Source: Methanocalculus taiwanensis (GTDB taxonomy: Archaea; Halobacteriota; Methanomicrobia; Methanomicrobiales; Methanocorpusculaceae). From it: a stretch of DNA of 64,000 bases. The notes beneath the pieces are model-generated. The model saw nothing but the letters and a program-made list of their open reading frames with translations. It was not told the DNA's origin and did not search any database. The translations under genes and the position numbers were made by a program. The stretch's first letter is position 1, and each line of letters begins with the position of its first letter. The stretch covers positions 1 through 64,000 of the forward strand of contig NZ_VOTZ01000002.1 of NCBI RefSeq assembly GCF_024372745.1, given 5' to 3'. Positions 1-8,871 of this stretch are shown here, one piece after another.

Positions 1-162
1 GAGGGTGTCATCACCATTCTTTGGATGGATGAAACACTCAGTCAAATAATCAGCATGATTCTCTTATGGATGCGGTGAATTCAAGGAGAGGAATAGGATT
101 ATGCTTGGTTAATGTGACATTGTAGAGTTACTCACTGTTCATATCGTCTACATACGATAAAA

Positions 163-200
163 TCTCATTTTTTTATCGTTTATAAACGATAAGAATGAGA
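163..200. promoter_or_regulatory. palindromic operator or hairpin upstream of the ATPase gene
   Basis: Bases 173-192 form a perfect 20-base palindrome, TTATCGTTTATAAACGATAA. Outer arms TCTCATT (163-169) and AATGAGA (194-200) extend it with a two-base offset, and a further half-site ATACGATAA lies at 152-160. It ends 17 bases before the TTG start of the ATPase gene, so it could be a repressor operator or, in RNA, a hairpin in the leader. The palindrome is seen directly; its role is inferred. Confidence 0.6.
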
Positions 201-216
201 ACCCGGATGACAACGA

Positions 217-1545
217 TTGATCATGGATACGGTGGCGAAACTGAAAGCTGCTATTATCGAGTGGCAGGAGAGGGATCTTCCGAAGCTGTATCCCCGGCAA
301 TGCAGCATACAGCTTGATCTCCCTCTTATCAATGATATCATTGGCGTGAGGCGATGCGGCAAGACATATTTCATGTTTCAACAGATCGAAGAGCTGATCA
401 ATAACGGTGTTCCAAAATCCCAAATCCTCTATCTCGATATCGATGATGATAGATTACAGCCGCTGAATGGAGATGAACTCGACAGATTAATCGATACCTT
501 CAGGGAACTCTATCCGCTGCAAAATGATGAGAGATTGTACTTCTTCCTGGATAAAATACATAATTGTCCCGGATGGGAACAGGGAATAAAAGGTGTCTAT
601 GACCGGAAGAAAAACCTCAAGATCATTATAAGCGGATCAAATGCATCACTTCTCTCTGAAGAGGTTGCTAGCCGCCTCACCGGGAGGCATCTTACAACCA
701 GAATGTATCCTTTCAGTTTCAGGGAATATGTTGATCACTATGAAATTGCGATGGATCTCAACACTCTGCCTTATTCAGAGAAGAAGATAGAGATTAAGAG
801 GCTTTTTCACGAATATCTCACTCGTGGCGGATTTCCGGAGGTGATTCTCTATCCCTCAGCAGATGAAACTGTACTTCTACAGTCTTACTTTGATGATATC
901 ATCTTCCGGGATATCGTAACCCGGCATGGAGTGAGAAATCCTGCTCTATTCAAGGAACTGGCTATCTTCTGTATTTCCAATGTGGCAAAGCCTCATACAT
1001 ATAATTCGCTCAGAAAGCTCTTCTCCGGATTTCAGACGATCAGTACAGATGCAATTATACGCTATCTCTCCTATCTTGAGGAGGCATTTCTGCTCTTTTC
1101 TATCAGGCACTATGATGACATGCTCAAGAAACAGGTGAATAAACCAAGAAAACTCTATTGTGTCAATCCCGGAATGATGAATGCAGTCTCTTTCCGCTTC
1201 TCTGAGGATATCGGGCGGCTGTTTGAGAATCTGGTCTTCATCCAGCTATACCGGACAGGCCATGATATCTATTACTGGCAGGATGATAGAGGGCTTGAAG
1301 TGGATTTCGTTCTGAAAACCGGTCTTAAAATATTTGAATTAATCCAGGTTTTAATCGATCTCTCTGATCCATTGACACGGGAAAGGGAGATTAAGGGTCT
1401 TCTCTCAGCAATAAACCATTTTGGGGTGACTGAAGGTCTTATCCTGACCCGGGATCTGTTTGATGAGGAGGAACAATCTGGTAAAACAATCCGCTACCTA
1501 CCTCTTTGGTACTGGCTGCTTACAGAGGAAAAACCGGTGGCATGA
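217..1545 (+). CDS. AAA ATPase with C-terminal DUF4143 domain
   Basis: This is a 442-residue protein of the ATP-binding AAA_14/DUF4143 family, common in methanogen genomes; the family's cellular role is not established. The P-loop GVRRCGKT is at residues 43-50. The Walker B region reads YFFLDKIHNCPGW (about 108-120), with Lys113 where the family normally has Glu. A sensor-like ISGSNASLL stretch and the family motif SRLTGRH follow. The C-terminal third (about 330-410) carries the nuclease-like DUF4143 fold with a YWQDDRGLEVDFV motif. The start is either TTG at 217 or ATG at 223; no clear Shine-Dalgarno site decides it. The gene stands alone, converges on the next gene, and has a striking palindrome in front. 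Family assignment is firm; activity is uncertain because of the Lys113 change. Confidence 0.88.
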   Translation: MIMDTVAKLKAAIIEWQERDLPKLYPRQCSIQLDLPLINDIIGVRRCGKTYFMFQQIEELINNGVPKSQILYLDIDDDRLQPLNGDELDRLIDTFRELYPLQNDERLYFFLDKIHNCPGWEQGIKGVYDRKKNLKIIISGSNASLLSEEVASRLTGRHLTTRMYPFSFREYVDHYEIAMDLNTLPYSEKKIEIKRLFHEYLTRGGFPEVILYPSADETVLLQSYFDDIIFRDIVTRHGVRNPALFKELAIFCISNVAKPHTYNSLRKLFSGFQTISTDAIIRYLSYLEEAFLLFSIRHYDDMLKKQVNKPRKLYCVNPGMMNAVSFRFSEDIGRLFENLVFIQLYRTGHDIYYWQDDRGLEVDFVLKTGLKIFELIQVLIDLSDPLTREREIKGLLSAINHFGVTEGLILTRDLFDEEEQSGKTIRYLPLWYWLLTEEKPVA

Positions 1546-1636
1546 ATTCGCCGGATATCTGAACCCTCTCAACATCCACCAGGGGGGTGATAGGGAATGC
1601 ACTCCTCCACCATCCCTCACTGCACAGGAATCGGAT

Positions 1637-3232
1637 TTAACCCTGCCTTCTCATTGCCGCCTCGGCTTTTTGTGCCTTTTTCTCACTGCCTGCTGCCCTG
1701 TATGCCAGGATAAGGATCGGGTAGGGGTCAACCCCGATACGCTTCTTTTTCAGAAGCTTCTCACAGATTTCAACTGCCTTCTTTGGAGATTCAGTTTGGA
1801 GATAGATCCTTGCCAGGAAGAGTTCAGCCTCGTCCGGCTCCATCTCACCTTGATGTATGTGCGCTTCTGCCCGCTTATAATTCCTGTCCTGAACAAAGAG
1901 GTAAGACTCGATGAGCGCCAGTGCCTGCTTACACTTATGTTCCATAAACACAGTTTTCTGGTCGAAAACTTCGTCCATCCGGTCAAGATCGAGACCCAGT
2001 TCAATGAAGGTTCCGCTCATATTGAGATACTTGCCATCACTGATATGATCCCTGAGAAAGGAGAAGAAGAGTTCAATGTCCCCCAGTTCGATCACTTCTT
2101 CGGGGCTCAGTGCAAGTATCTCATCAGGTACCCTCTCCTCCAGCTCTTCTAAAGAGGTGTCTTCGTCATCAGGTTCATCTTTATAATAATCTTCGAGCAG
2201 GTCAGCTCTCTTCCTGAAATATTCGGTTTGATATTCTTGGGGTAGATCCTGTAATCTCTCAGCAGGAATCTGGCGAATAATCCAATCTGCAATGATAAGG
2301 ACACTGGGGTTTGTACTCTGCATGACTCTCTCAAAATCATCAAGGAACCCCTCTTCATGCAGGATTGGATCATCGGCCCGGTTGAGGAGGTGAATTAAGG
2401 CTATCGCCTCCTCCCCGGTTGTAACCGCCTCCTCTCGCAGTAATTCGATATACTCCACAAATACCTCATCTAATCGCTCCTCACTGTCTGCAAGAAAGCC
2501 ATCAATTATCTCGACACTCCCAAAAGCAGCAGCAATCACAACACAGAGAGGATCTTTTATCTCCGCATCTTCAGTATCGGATATGAAGAGCATGATCAAT
2601 GAGAGGAGATTTTTGAGATACGATGGTATGGCCTCGGAAAAACTGACGAGTTCTACCTCCAGATTATCAGGGATTCCTGCTCGAAGAAGGTATCTGATAC
2701 CTTCGATCTGCTCCCGGAATGACAGATTGTGGAATACTGAATATCTATAGGAATGATCCAGAATATCGTCTGTTCCGGAAGGTGGACGAAACAATGTTTC
2801 CTCCAGCAGACTATGCCATAGCTCTTCTGCCCTCTCATCATCTTTCATGAGAGTAAAACCAAGGAAGGCATATAGCCGTCGCATTAACTGTGGGTCGTCA
2901 TGCCGTTTCGTGAGCTCTGCCAATAATCTTCGATCATCCTTTTCATTCCATGGACGAAAGAGGAATGCCTTTCGCATCATGCAGAGGGAGGATTCACTAA
3001 AAAAGTAATCATCAATCAATGTGCTGTACGCTGATATGCGATCCCCAATGGACTCATAGAGTGATGACAGGGCAAGGGTCACTTCACGGCAATCGGGGTA
3101 CTCTTCAAAGGTTTCAGCGATGATCCCGATTAATCTGTTCTTCTCTTCTAAGGTGAGATGATCATTGGTGAGATCAAACGCCGGACCATAATAGTGAAAA
3201 TGATTGGGATCGCTGAAGAAGGATCTGTTCAT
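1637..3232 (-). CDS. helical-repeat (TPR-like) protein of unknown function
   Basis: A 531-residue, strongly acidic, mostly helical protein without a signal peptide or membrane segment, so probably cytoplasmic. The C-terminal 90 residues look like tetratricopeptide repeats (for example EAELFLARIYLQTESPKKA), and the N-terminal part has similar helix pairs, which suggests a protein-protein scaffold. I recognise no catalytic motif. It starts with ATG at 3232 and has no obvious ribosome binding site. It converges on the ATPase gene with a 91-base gap and is divergent from the marker-14 gene. No neighbour suggests a specific partner. Confidence 0.75.
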   Translation of the reverse strand: MNRSFFSDPNHFHYYGPAFDLTNDHLTLEEKNRLIGIIAETFEEYPDCREVTLALSSLYESIGDRISAYSTLIDDYFFSESSLCMMRKAFLFRPWNEKDDRRLLAELTKRHDDPQLMRRLYAFLGFTLMKDDERAEELWHSLLEETLFRPPSGTDDILDHSYRYSVFHNLSFREQIEGIRYLLRAGIPDNLEVELVSFSEAIPSYLKNLLSLIMLFISDTEDAEIKDPLCVVIAAAFGSVEIIDGFLADSEERLDEVFVEYIELLREEAVTTGEEAIALIHLLNRADDPILHEEGFLDDFERVMQSTNPSVLIIADWIIRQIPAERLQDLPQEYQTEYFRKRADLLEDYYKDEPDDEDTSLEELEERVPDEILALSPEEVIELGDIELFFSFLRDHISDGKYLNMSGTFIELGLDLDRMDEVFDQKTVFMEHKCKQALALIESYLFVQDRNYKRAEAHIHQGEMEPDEAELFLARIYLQTESPKKAVEICEKLLKKKRIGVDPYPILILAYRAAGSEKKAQKAEAAMRRQG

Positions 3233-3454
3233 GCTCAGATTGTATGGGTTTCATGGATTTGCAAATATCTCAGGATATCTCCCATCGATCAACATTAGGA
3301 TTGGCGTAACTATCGCGCATTCCTCCTGATATGGAGAGGGGCTTCATGCGATTATTTTGGCTACATGCCTCAATATTAGCATAATAGGCTTTATTCTTTT
3401 CATATGATAAGAAAAGATCTTATACTAGTCTGGCATCATCACTTTTATTGGATC

Positions 3455-3462
3455 AGGAGGTG
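3455..3462 (+). promoter_or_regulatory. ribosome binding site that fixes the TTG start of the marker 14 gene
   Basis: AGGAGGTG at 3455-3462 is a near-perfect Shine-Dalgarno sequence seven bases before TTG at 3470. It argues against starts further upstream in the same open frame. Confidence 0.75.
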
Positions 3463-3469
3463 TGTTACC

Positions 3470-4951
3470 TTGCTCTCAAAGAGTGTAAAACCCCATATTG
3501 TCCAGGATATCGCCGTCCCACAGATCATTAGGTTGGGGGGGATTTCTATCCCCGAATATCGTGAAGAGGCATATCATATTGTATTATCGATTGACCTTGG
3601 CAATACGACGACAGCCTGTGTAATTGTTGGAACAAATCTTGCATCAGGATTGACATATATCATAGACAAGAAGGTCTGGATGATCCATTCCATCCGACCC
3701 CCGAAAAAAGGGGAGGAGATATTTGGCAAATCTCTCGATGGCACTATCCTTTCGAGAAATGCCGTGGAGGAGCATATCCGTGATATTATTAAAGCAACCC
3801 TGAAGGAAAGCAAGATAGATCCATCGAAAGATCTGGATTATCTGGTTCATACGACCGGACTGGTGGGCCAATGGGAATCTGATAAGCATATCAATTCATA
3901 TCTTGGATGCCTGAGCAAGGGGTGCATGGATGCGGGCATTCCTCCCTCGAAGATGCGCCCTCCTATGTCGAAGGATAAACTCCCCTCTGATGACTCGCAA
4001 TTCAGCCTGATGGACAGGGTGATGTATGACGGTGCCGTTGCCGGGACAATACCTGCGACCGGGCTCTCCGGCAGGGTAATGATTGCAAACGATATGGAGG
4101 GCGATCTCTCGCTTGCCGGAATAAAACAAGGTGCCCTATCCACTCCTGTCGATTTCAGAAACCCTTGTGTTGGTATTGATTTTGGAACGATCATTGATGG
4201 AAGATTCACCGAGGCGGTGCCGAAAGGGCGTGACGATCCTTATGCCCGGACCACCGGGTGCATTATTGGTCTTGGAGGTGCGATCGCAGACGCACTGACA
4301 AGAGGTACAGGGGAGGTTGATCCAATCATTGGAACCGCCCGTGAATTCTTCGGGGACAATATCATCTCCGGCTATTTCTCGAAGAAGGAGTCAAAGAGAA
4401 TCAGGAACTATGTCGATTCGGTCCATGAACTGATCAAAGTTGAAGAGGTGGCCCATAACCATACACATGTTGGTCTTGTTCCAATAGATCCCTCTATCGC
4501 AGAGAATATGAAGATCAAAATATTCGGTGTGGATGCGGGAGAGAACTTCAACGGGCACGATGCATTGATGGAAATCGGCATGGAGGTCTTTAGGAAGGAA
4601 GGTCGAAAAGGATTCACCGAACTGGTGGATCGCGTGATGTCGAGGACGGCCCTCCGCCTGATCAGGGTGGCTGCAGAAAAGAAGGTATTCACCGGGGATA
4701 TGGCGATCGGTTTTTCGGGTAGGGCGATCATGTCCGGGAGAAAACCCGAATATGTCCTCGAAGGGGTGATTAATAGCGAACAGTATCGTGATCCAGTAGA
4801 TCGAATGGTTTTTGTATCGAGTGCGCTTCCCCGTGGTGCGGCACTCATGGCACGCTGCATGAGTGGTTTGGGCAACCCAAAAAAGCCGATTGGAGGCTGC
4901 AGGGGCGAGGCATGCATTCTTGGGAGAAGAAAAAGGTTCCAGAATATGTAA
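3470..4951 (+). CDS. methanogenesis marker protein 14
   Basis: A 493-residue protein matching the methanogenesis marker 14 family, which is conserved in methanogens but of unproven function. Near residue 40 it has SIDLGNTTTACVIVG, a phosphate-loop like that of the actin/Hsp70/sugar-kinase (ASKHA) fold, and later CVGIDFGT, GCIIGLGGAIAD and FSGRAIMSG glycine-rich loops. The C-terminus holds GGCRGEACILG with two cysteines. This resembles ATP-dependent reductive activators of corrinoid enzymes, so a role in activating a methanogenesis enzyme is an inference. The TTG start at 3470 is supported by an ideal Shine-Dalgarno sequence; an in-frame extension to 3404 is not. It is monocistronic and not near other methanogenesis genes here. 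Confidence 0.88.
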   Translation: MLSKSVKPHIVQDIAVPQIIRLGGISIPEYREEAYHIVLSIDLGNTTTACVIVGTNLASGLTYIIDKKVWMIHSIRPPKKGEEIFGKSLDGTILSRNAVEEHIRDIIKATLKESKIDPSKDLDYLVHTTGLVGQWESDKHINSYLGCLSKGCMDAGIPPSKMRPPMSKDKLPSDDSQFSLMDRVMYDGAVAGTIPATGLSGRVMIANDMEGDLSLAGIKQGALSTPVDFRNPCVGIDFGTIIDGRFTEAVPKGRDDPYARTTGCIIGLGGAIADALTRGTGEVDPIIGTAREFFGDNIISGYFSKKESKRIRNYVDSVHELIKVEEVAHNHTHVGLVPIDPSIAENMKIKIFGVDAGENFNGHDALMEIGMEVFRKEGRKGFTELVDRVMSRTALRLIRVAAEKKVFTGDMAIGFSGRAIMSGRKPEYVLEGVINSEQYRDPVDRMVFVSSALPRGAALMARCMSGLGNPKKPIGGCRGEACILGRRKRFQNM

Positions 4952-5043
4952 GAAAATCCATAAATCCCCTCAAATAAAAGGAAGCCATATTCAACAATAT
5001 TTTCTTAACCATATAGAAATTACGAATTTGACATGAGGTGTCA

Positions 5044-8000
5044 TCAGATTACATACAATATGAAATACAGTAATATCCAGGGGATAAATAGCCCCGCCCA
5101 GATAATGGCGTTCCATTTCTTGATACTCTTACCATCCATGGGCCTACAAGGGATCATGGAAAATAAACCTTCGATCATATTTGCAATAAACCCAAGCCTC
5201 CCTATCATCAGCCATATGCCTCCTACTGGGATCATGAATAGAAAGACCGTTCCGAGCAGGATATTAACGCCAGGTCCGGCTAGCATTGTCAGCCCCTTTT
5301 CCGTTTCAGTGTGGGACTCATTTTCCATGACTTTCATATGGAGTGGCTGGCCGAAGACGTTTCCGAAGAAGACGCCAGTGACGATGCTGGCAATCGTTCC
5401 TGCGGGATAGATGCGGATGGCTGATTCGATAGCATATTTCCTGGCAATCATCATATGCGCGAGTTCATGGGCAACAAGGGCGATTCCAACGATCAGGAGA
5501 TAGATAAGAATCAGCATAGGATCTAAACCGATTCTATCGGCAAACATGAACGCAGCGGCATAAATGATCGCACCGGATAGAATGACTATCAGATTATTCC
5601 TTGTCATCCCAGGTATAAGGCGGCCACCTGCTTTCTTTGATCCAGGCTGTTCGAAGGTATTTCTCTCGCCGTAAAGTTCTAGCGCCTCCTCCCCAATGAA
5701 TTCTGAGACAATGTTGCCCAGTCTCTTAAGGAATGATGAGAACCATCCTGAACCAAAACTACTGCCTGCACCACCTCCTCCCCCTGAAAAGAAACCCGCG
5801 AGAGACGCTGCGCCCGCACTCGCCATTACACCAGTTGCAACCGCGGCGACGGGAGCCACATCGTGTGGTATAATGCTATCTGCCGGCACTGGAATGTGGA
5901 TGTGTAAGGGGGCGCCAGAAGAGTCTCTGCCCCCGCTTCTGAGGCTTGACTTCAGTTTGTTTATAGATGATGAGATATCTTCCGAAAATGATTCTGTCAT
6001 ATCGATAACGGGAGCTTCCGTAGGTACTTCGGGTGGAATCTCTGCTTTTTCTTCTGATAGAATCTCCTGAGGTACGTCAGCTGGTTCCTCAGGGGGTGTT
6101 TCAACAGGAGTTTCCGGAGCAGCTGGCTGAACTGGTGGGGTAGCAGGTGCCGGAACTGATCCACCACCATTTGATGGTGGTGCCGGTGCAGGCATCATGT
6201 TCGTGACCGCCTGCCCGGTGAATGTCGCAAGGATCCCACCATCTCCTGCCGTCACATCACCAGCTGTATAATTAATGGTTATTACGTTTCCATAGGCAAT
6301 AGCAGTACCATTGCACGTCAGGACGAACTTTTTTGTATCGGCATCAGGAACTGCTATAGAGAAGGTCTGATCACTCCCTCCGTTGATCTGGTACGCGAAC
6401 TGGCCATGCTTCCCGGCAGGATCAGCCATCGCCTTACTAAATGTAACGGTGATTTGCGATCCGGCGGTGTTTGTTGTAGCGGAACTAACGGTTGGTAGTG
6501 ATGGAGTTACATTGATGTAATCAACCTTTTCTGTTGTATTACTGCCACCGGCGTTTGTTGCGGTCAGGTTTACCGTGTAGAGGCCAGAAGCGGCATAGGT
6601 GTGTACCGGGTTCCGGGTGGTGTTTGTTGTTCCGTCACCGAAATGCCAGAGCCAGGAGGTCGGTTCAGCGGTCGAAGAATCGGTGAACGTGACCTGGAGG
6701 GGTGCGGTGCCTTCGGTCGGGGTACCGGTGAAGTTTGCCACAGGCGGGGAAGGGGGAGCTTTGGAAACGTTGATGAACGTTGTCTGGGTTGATATATTGA
6801 ATCCTCCGGAATTACTCGCATTGAGTACGATTGAGAAGTTTCCTGTTCCAAAAACATGTTCTGGATTATGCTTCTCGCTGAAATACTGTGGAGTATTGTC
6901 TCCGGTTACATTGATAAATGACCAGTTCCATGCGGTAGGATTATTGGTCGATGTATCATTAAACTGGACAGCAAGCGGTGGATTCCCTTCTGTGATGTTC
7001 ACGGTGAAGCTGGCAACAGGTATCTGTGCAGGCATCATGTTCATGACCGCCTGCCCGGTGAATGTCGCAAGTATCCCACCATCTCCTGCCGTCACATCAC
7101 CGGCTGTATAATTAATGGTTATTGCATTTCCATAGGCAATGGTGGTGCCGTTGCATGTCAGGACGATCTTTCGTGTATCAGCATCAAGAACTGCTGCTGA
7201 GAAGGTCTGATCACCCCCTCCGTTGATCTGGTACGCGAACTGACTGTTCTTTCCGGCAGGGTCAGCCATCACCTTGCTGAATGTGACGATGATCTCTGTT
7301 CCGGCAGTGTTTGTCGTCGCATTGGTAACAATTGGTGCCACAAGTCCTGTTACTGTGACATAATCTGTTTTTCTTGTACAATTATACCCCACGGTATTGA
7401 ATGCCTGCAACGCCACTGAGTAGGTACCTGTTGTATTATATATATGGGATGGATTCTGTAAAGATGACCCTGCAGGTTGCATTCGCCAGACATCGTTCTT
7501 TCGTACACTATCAAAACCCCCCATGATGACGATACTCCCATCTGGCATTGCGACTCCAGAGTGGCAATGTCGTGCCATCCAGTCTGCACCCGCATTTACC
7601 TGAATCCATGTAACGCCATTATCCGTTGATCGCCAAATATCATTCAGGGAATTGCCCTGGCTGTCCATACCTCCCATAATGACTATGCTTCTGTCTGGCA
7701 TCTCAATACAGCTGAAATACTCCCTCCCCAACCATTCGGCAGCTGCGGTCTGTTCAATCCACGTGACTCCGTTATCAGTTGATCTCCAGACATCGTTCCT
7801 TTTTAAGCCATCATAACCCCCTAAAATCACAATGCTATCGTCCTTCAGTACAACACATGAGTGGCCGAGCCTTTCAGTCCATTCAGCACCTGCGGTCTGT
7901 TGAATCCACGTAACCCCGTTATCGGTTGATCTCCAGACATCATGTAAAGTCCCACCGTCATAACCACCCAGTATCACAATACTATTGTCAGTTAGTATTA

Positions 8001-8580
8001 CGCTGCTATGGCCACTTCTCGCCGTCCATCCAGAAGCGGCTGTCTGCTGTGTCCATGTAACGCCCTTGTCGTTTGACATCCAGACGTCATTCTTAAGGCT
8101 CCCATCGTCCCCGCCCATCAGGAGGATACTGCCGTTTGGCATCACAACGCTGCTATGAACATATCTCGCCGTCCATCCGGCAGCAGCTGTCTGTTGTGTC
8201 CATGTAGCACCATTATCGTTGGAAATCCAGACGTCATTCGTATAACCGAGATCATCCTCACCACCCATGATGACAAGGCTCCCGTCTGGCAGCACTGTGA
8301 CGGTATGACCGTTTCGCGCCGACCACCCGGCACTATTATTCACATTCGTCCACGCCCCAGAATAATCCTCATCGCCAAAGAACCACGCCCATCCTGTGGG
8401 TGTGTTTGCAGACAGATCGGTAAATGTGACGGTAAGGGGTGTAGCGCCTGTTGTGGGCGTACCTGTGAAGTCTGCGAGCGGAGCAAGTGCAGACACCGGA
8501 TACATAAAGAACACTATCAAAAATAGAATTAACAGGATACGCATCGGCCTGCATGCAGTGTATGCACGCACCCCAACCAT
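5044..8580 (-). CDS. PKD/kelch surface protein fused to a site-2-type membrane metalloprotease
   Basis: A 1178-residue envelope protein. Residues 14-32 are a signal peptide or anchor. A PKD domain begins at about 34 (PLADFTGTP...WFFGD) but is interrupted after residue 73 by six kelch repeats of about 51 residues (74-373, each with IVILGG-type strands and NDVWRS), and finishes at 375-412 (NPSHIYNTTGTYSV). Two near-identical SwmB/Big-like modules (about 420-513 and 700-793) flank two further PKD domains (520-606 and 613-692). A Pro/Glu-rich linker (800-860) and a Gly-rich stretch lead to a polytopic M50/S2P domain (about 996-1178) with HELAH (1038-1042), AGPGVN (1101-1106) and PCRPMDG (1144-1150), that is, all expected zinc-site motifs. 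A GGAGG site nine bases upstream supports the ATG at 8580. Substrate unknown; it may sense or shed surface material. Confidence 0.88.
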   Translation of the reverse strand: MVGVRAYTACRPMRILLILFLIVFFMYPVSALAPLADFTGTPTTGATPLTVTFTDLSANTPTGWAWFFGDEDYSGAWTNVNNSAGWSARNGHTVTVLPDGSLVIMGGEDDLGYTNDVWISNDNGATWTQQTAAAGWTARYVHSSVVMPNGSILLMGGDDGSLKNDVWMSNDKGVTWTQQTAASGWTARSGHSSVILTDNSIVILGGYDGGTLHDVWRSTDNGVTWIQQTAGAEWTERLGHSCVVLKDDSIVILGGYDGLKRNDVWRSTDNGVTWIEQTAAAEWLGREYFSCIEMPDRSIVIMGGMDSQGNSLNDIWRSTDNGVTWIQVNAGADWMARHCHSGVAMPDGSIVIMGGFDSVRKNDVWRMQPAGSSLQNPSHIYNTTGTYSVALQAFNTVGYNCTRKTDYVTVTGLVAPIVTNATTNTAGTEIIVTFSKVMADPAGKNSQFAYQINGGGDQTFSAAVLDADTRKIVLTCNGTTIAYGNAITINYTAGDVTAGDGGILATFTGQAVMNMMPAQIPVASFTVNITEGNPPLAVQFNDTSTNNPTAWNWSFINVTGDNTPQYFSEKHNPEHVFGTGNFSIVLNASNSGGFNISTQTTFINVSKAPPSPPVANFTGTPTEGTAPLQVTFTDSSTAEPTSWLWHFGDGTTNTTRNPVHTYAASGLYTVNLTATNAGGSNTTEKVDYINVTPSLPTVSSATTNTAGSQITVTFSKAMADPAGKHGQFAYQINGGSDQTFSIAVPDADTKKFVLTCNGTAIAYGNVITINYTAGDVTAGDGGILATFTGQAVTNMMPAPAPPSNGGGSVPAPATPPVQPAAPETPVETPPEEPADVPQEILSEEKAEIPPEVPTEAPVIDMTESFSEDISSSINKLKSSLRSGGRDSSGAPLHIHIPVPADSIIPHDVAPVAAVATGVMASAGAASLAGFFSGGGGGAGSSFGSGWFSSFLKRLGNIVSEFIGEEALELYGERNTFEQPGSKKAGGRLIPGMTRNNLIVILSGAIIYAAAFMFADRIGLDPMLILIYLLIVGIALVAHELAHMMIARKYAIESAIRIYPAGTIASIVTGVFFGNVFGQPLHMKVMENESHTETEKGLTMLAGPGVNILLGTVFLFMIPVGGIWLMIGRLGFIANMIEGLFSMIPCRPMDGKSIKKWNAIIWAGLFIPWILLYFILYVI
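6187..6480 (-). repeat. direct repeat copy encoding a Big-like module (C-terminal copy)
   Basis: About 294 bases that recur at 7027-7320, exactly 840 bases (280 codons) away, with few differences. It encodes residues about 700-797 of the PKD/kelch protease protein. The two encoded modules differ at roughly one residue in six, which indicates a fairly recent internal duplication or gene conversion. Confidence 0.9.
7027..7320 (-). repeat. direct repeat copy encoding a Big-like module (N-terminal copy)
   Basis: Partner of the copy at 6187-6480, in the same orientation and frame. It encodes residues about 420-517 and follows the kelch-containing PKD domain, whereas the other copy follows a plain PKD domain. 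Confidence 0.9.
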
Positions 8581-8632
8581 GAGATAAACCCTCCGCTTCG
8601 CCTAACTAATATCACTTCCTTATATTTAATCA

Positions 8633-8658
8633 AAGTATATATAATTTTTTATGACTTT
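8633..8658 (-). promoter_or_regulatory. probable TATA promoter of the PKD/kelch protease gene
   Basis: On the minus strand TTATATATAC (8635-8644) is preceded by an A-rich stretch ending CATAAAAAA, the arrangement of an archaeal BRE plus TATA box. A start of transcription about 25 bases downstream (near 8610) would give a leader of about 30 bases containing the GGAGG site. The rest of the 291-base gap (8581-8871) holds no gene I can support. Confidence 0.5.
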
Positions 8659-8871
8659 TTTTGGATGAGAGGGCATCAAAAGAATATACCAGGTGATTTC
8701 ATGAATTTGTTGGATTCGCATTGATAACTGTGGAAAAAATAGATACCCGAGGCATCACTCTCGTCACTACCAATTCTCAGATTCGATCTGTTATCAACAA
8801 AAAAAGAAGATAGGATACTACATTGGAATTAATACACCATGTTTATAGGCCAGAAAGAGGTTGTCGTATCA

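Noticed and set aside
1-78. Open frame of 25 codons at the left edge, possibly the end of a gene
   Set aside because: Too short to recognise, and other frames give similar short runs. Bases 1-151 hold nothing I can support.
1460-2152. 230-codon plus-strand frame
   Set aside because: It begins inside the ATPase gene and runs antisense through the helical-repeat protein, with no recognisable protein features.
3404-3469. Upstream extension of the methanogenesis marker 14 frame
   Set aside because: An ideal Shine-Dalgarno sequence at 3455-3462 falls inside this stretch and points to TTG at 3470.
8581-8871. Possible small gene between the PKD/kelch protease and kinase genes
   Set aside because: No frame with start, ribosome site and reasonable length; the AT-rich part is better explained as promoter.
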